Positions 22,801-23,538 of a DNA stretch of 23,538 nt are shown piece after piece. Source of the DNA: CAYSQW01 sp964433135. GTDB taxonomy: Bacteria > Acidobacteriota > Aminicenantia > Aminicenantales > Aminicenantaceae. The notes below the pieces were generated by a model, which was not told the origin of the DNA, did no database searches, and was given only the letters and a program-made list of their open reading frames with translations. The stretch spans positions 1 to 23,538 of the forward strand of contig CAYSQW010000055.1 in assembly GCA_964433135.1 (NCBI GenBank), read 5' to 3'. Every line of letters starts with the position of its first letter. Positions within the stretch are counted from its first letter, which is position 1. Made by a program: the position numbers and the translations under genes.

Positions 22801-23369
22801 GCAAGCCGACTTCCGGGAGGATAGGAAGCGAGGGTCCGCAGAAAAACTCCGGTTTCACTGATGTTGACCAGTTCGATATCCGCGCTCGGATCGCCTTCGA
22901 TCCGGAAACCGGATGTTTTCCCGACATCGAAGCGCATCACCTCTCTTTTTTCCTTGGCTCTGCGCGCCAGCAGCTGATCGATTTTGCGTCGAAGAACATC
23001 GGGGGTCACGGGGCGCTTCAGTGCGGCATCGATCCTTCCCATCTTGGCCGTTTCTCCACGGTATTCATCCCAATCAGAATCCGTGATAAGGATCTTTACG
23101 ATGGTGTTCGAATTCCCCAGACTTTCATGGACAAAACGAAAGATATCGATCCCCTTCATCCCGTTAAGGTCGTTTTCGACGATCAAGACCTGAAAAGGAG
23201 CTATTTCGTGTATGAGACGAAACGCATCGATCCCTCCTGAAACGGAAAAAACGGCATAATCATTACTGAGGGACGATTCGAATCCGTCTCGCCGAGTCAT
23301 ATTATCATCGACGATGACCACGACGGATTTGTCCTCCGCCTCATGTTTTTGGAAAGCGCCTTCCACCAT
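19824..23369 (-). CDS. Giant fusion: degenerate receiver, two PilZ domains, LuxD-like hydrolase, SAM methyltransferase
   Basis: An 1181-residue soluble protein. Residues 15-135: receiver fold with D21-D22 and T96, but Glu at 65 where the phospho-Asp belongs and Arg at 119 for the usual Lys. Residues 141-240: PilZ with R142-xxx-R146 and N169-x-S171-xx-G174. Residues 245-358: YcgR-N-like segment. Residues 360-465: second PilZ with R365-xxx-R369 and D396-x-S398-xx-G401. Residues 505-785: alpha/beta hydrolase whose SFSLSA elbow (S631), D734 (GKHDKW) and H763 (LGHN) line up with the LuxD acyl-transferase triad. Residues 840-1176: class I methyltransferase (LLDLGGGTGN 865-874, D894, MHPDGLLVLSSM 1069-1080) with about 100 inserted residues. 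The start is the ATG after AGGTGAG. Substrate unknown. No transmembrane segment. Confidence 0.85.
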   Translation of the reverse strand: MVEGAFQKHEAEDKSVVVIVDDNMTRRDGFESSLSNDYAVFSVSGGIDAFRLIHEIAPFQVLIVENDLNGMKGIDIFRFVHESLGNSNTIVKILITDSDWDEYRGETAKMGRIDAALKRPVTPDVLRRKIDQLLARRAKEKREVMRFDVGKTSGFRIEGDPSADIELVNISETGVFLRTLASYPPGSRLALKIILPDGKAHTVQGSIVRKDDEMGGVGVRFLDMENGSRISLARSLSDSIMLRDMEKLKTRYPFLKTDEMVLFENEDKIASLLHEAVRSGTEVVLMRVNQRTPEIMRMTDFQPPFTCRFEGEKLDVKFKTSDLIFVSFQLGYATYNFETVINRFFAEGTRMDCLYPHVVFYSEKRNENRIQPIGDFRIEIPLPYPHSGMIKGHITDISRSGVCFIGDRNAPVLLKGTPIETMSIYEGDKFLWEESGEVRYVTRAGSDSSDEMKYGIQFGIGRMNIQAVQTPDISNPVSDENRENETRKRAKLRRATDLSELSRKSPEVIRLENQQGEEIVGLLNISMPLNHKPVPVVLIPPAFGKTKETLFSLALTLVENFQLQGKPLAVIRFDGVRRKGESYKDPEASEPPYEMLNANISQGARDIQAVLDWLRINPKLKASGVILVSFSLSALETRIVLRNENCRRRIDYWISCMGTLEFRNLMNRVNCGLDLLEQYQLGIKLGVRPVLGNLISVEPYAGDVVDNRVATLDQAREDMRHFDIPITWIYGKHDKWIKPAFVRDVMSVQAAGRREVISVPLGHNARTSREALQLFGIITSLVHRHLHGEMIQPVSPKKRNLEIMLRAEKDRLPPRKLKNRKAYWERYLVGENDLMGFDIFAWSDDYMQMMEDERRALDLETRDRLLDLGGGTGNFIEHMLRSGPPFPSFITIADLVPEAMKHACAKISKLAESLNIRQPIHGVCLDAETNRYLPVQRFLRGEISGFEELADRIENLDLKSAMKIQENYSPRLHRILRGGPLDSVIDDWLRGRFELPEYRIIKDFNMAARFINGGLKGNPSFRRLVFQGDGEKDLHLPFKSGYFNKILLSLVLSYLFNPVETLREIRRIMHPDGLLVLSSMRPDTDASGPFTRVLDKIEAMPAEALPPEWPKARLLDSLRSFLNDAQALTELEEAGAFDFFDPEKLDELLEEAGWEVLRTIQTFGNPPQGYIVVAKMRSSHE

Positions 23370-23405
23370 TCACTCACCTGTAAGCAAGGACATATACCAT
23401 AATAT

Positions 23406-23538
23406 TCAATCCCGAGGAAATGATTTAAAGACAAAAAAAAATCGCGGGAATAACGGCTCGTTCTTCATCGGAACCTCCTGAACAAGCACATGCACCCGTA
23501 TCTCCTGCAGGCTGAAGGCCTGCTCGAAAGTAGCCGGT
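23406..23538 (-). CDS. Possible C-terminal end of an unknown gene at the right edge
   Basis: On the minus strand an open frame enters from the right edge and stops at 23406-23408, giving 43 residues that include FEQAFSLQEIRVHVLVQEV and end FKSFPRD. The composition is protein-like, but another frame is also open across most of this stretch, so the call is tentative. An internal ATG in this frame has CAGGAGG five bases in front and would give a 20-residue peptide (MKNEPLFPRF...). The stop lies 36 bases before the giant fusion gene, so this could be an upstream operon member. I see no clear promoter between them. Confidence 0.35.
   Translation of the reverse strand, partial: PATFEQAFSLQEIRVHVLVQEVPMKNEPLFPRFFFVFKSFPRD

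Noticed and set aside
23370..23405. Promoter immediately before the giant fusion gene
   Set aside because: TATTAT is present, but no acceptable -35 lies at 16-18 bases; the transcript may start further upstream, outside the window.

Overview
This window looks like chromosomal DNA from a Gram-negative, probably anaerobic bacterium of the deltaproteobacterial type (Desulfobacterota; Syntrophia-like lineages fit). The Gram-negative call rests on an outer-membrane porin, Sec signal peptides and a probable lipoprotein. The anaerobe/sulfur-energy hint comes from a DsrC protein encoded with a NarI/DsrM-like cytochrome b and a DsrK/HdrD-like iron-sulfur protein. The lineage is inferred from gene content only; there is no rRNA. 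I see no tRNA, CRISPR array, transposase or attachment site.

Layout. (a) 1-912: a left-edge partial gene and a small cupin gene on the minus strand, behind a structured leader. (b) 912-2078: a plus-strand cysteine-desulfurase-family enzyme. (c) 2234-4593: minus-strand operon dsrC, DsrM-like, DsrK-like, divergent from a plus-strand membrane protein (4779-5528) across a 185-base region with a good promoter on each strand. (d) 5542-13665: a complete phosphate-starvation locus on the minus strand, in transcription order phoB, phoR, porin, pstS, pstC, pstA, pstB, arsC, phoU. A tandem TTAACC-type Pho box lies in front of the porin, and an arsenate reductase sits between pstB and phoU. (e) 13889-14629: an exported metallo-beta-lactamase-fold hydrolase, divergent from phoB. 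(f) 14678-17207: a NamZ-type muramidase (DUF1343) with an EF-hand-like insertion, and a class I/II aminotransferase. (g) 17294-23369: a translationally coupled pair that is the most unusual part of the window.

The pair in (g). The first gene encodes an 1181-residue protein that reads, in order, as degenerate receiver, PilZ, YcgR-N-like linker, second PilZ, LuxD-like alpha/beta hydrolase, and SAM methyltransferase. The second gene overlaps it by 8 bases and encodes a membrane histidine kinase fused to a receiver and an HD-GYP c-di-GMP phosphodiesterase. One protein should destroy c-di-GMP in response to a membrane signal; the other carries two apparently intact c-di-GMP-binding PilZ motifs on an acyl-hydrolase/methyltransferase body. 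A plausible but untested reading is a c-di-GMP-gated acyl-transfer or methylation enzyme wired to its own phosphodiesterase sensor, possibly making a fatty-acyl (methyl ester) product or signal.

Limits: all domain calls are by eye from motifs and remembered family patterns. No searches were run.
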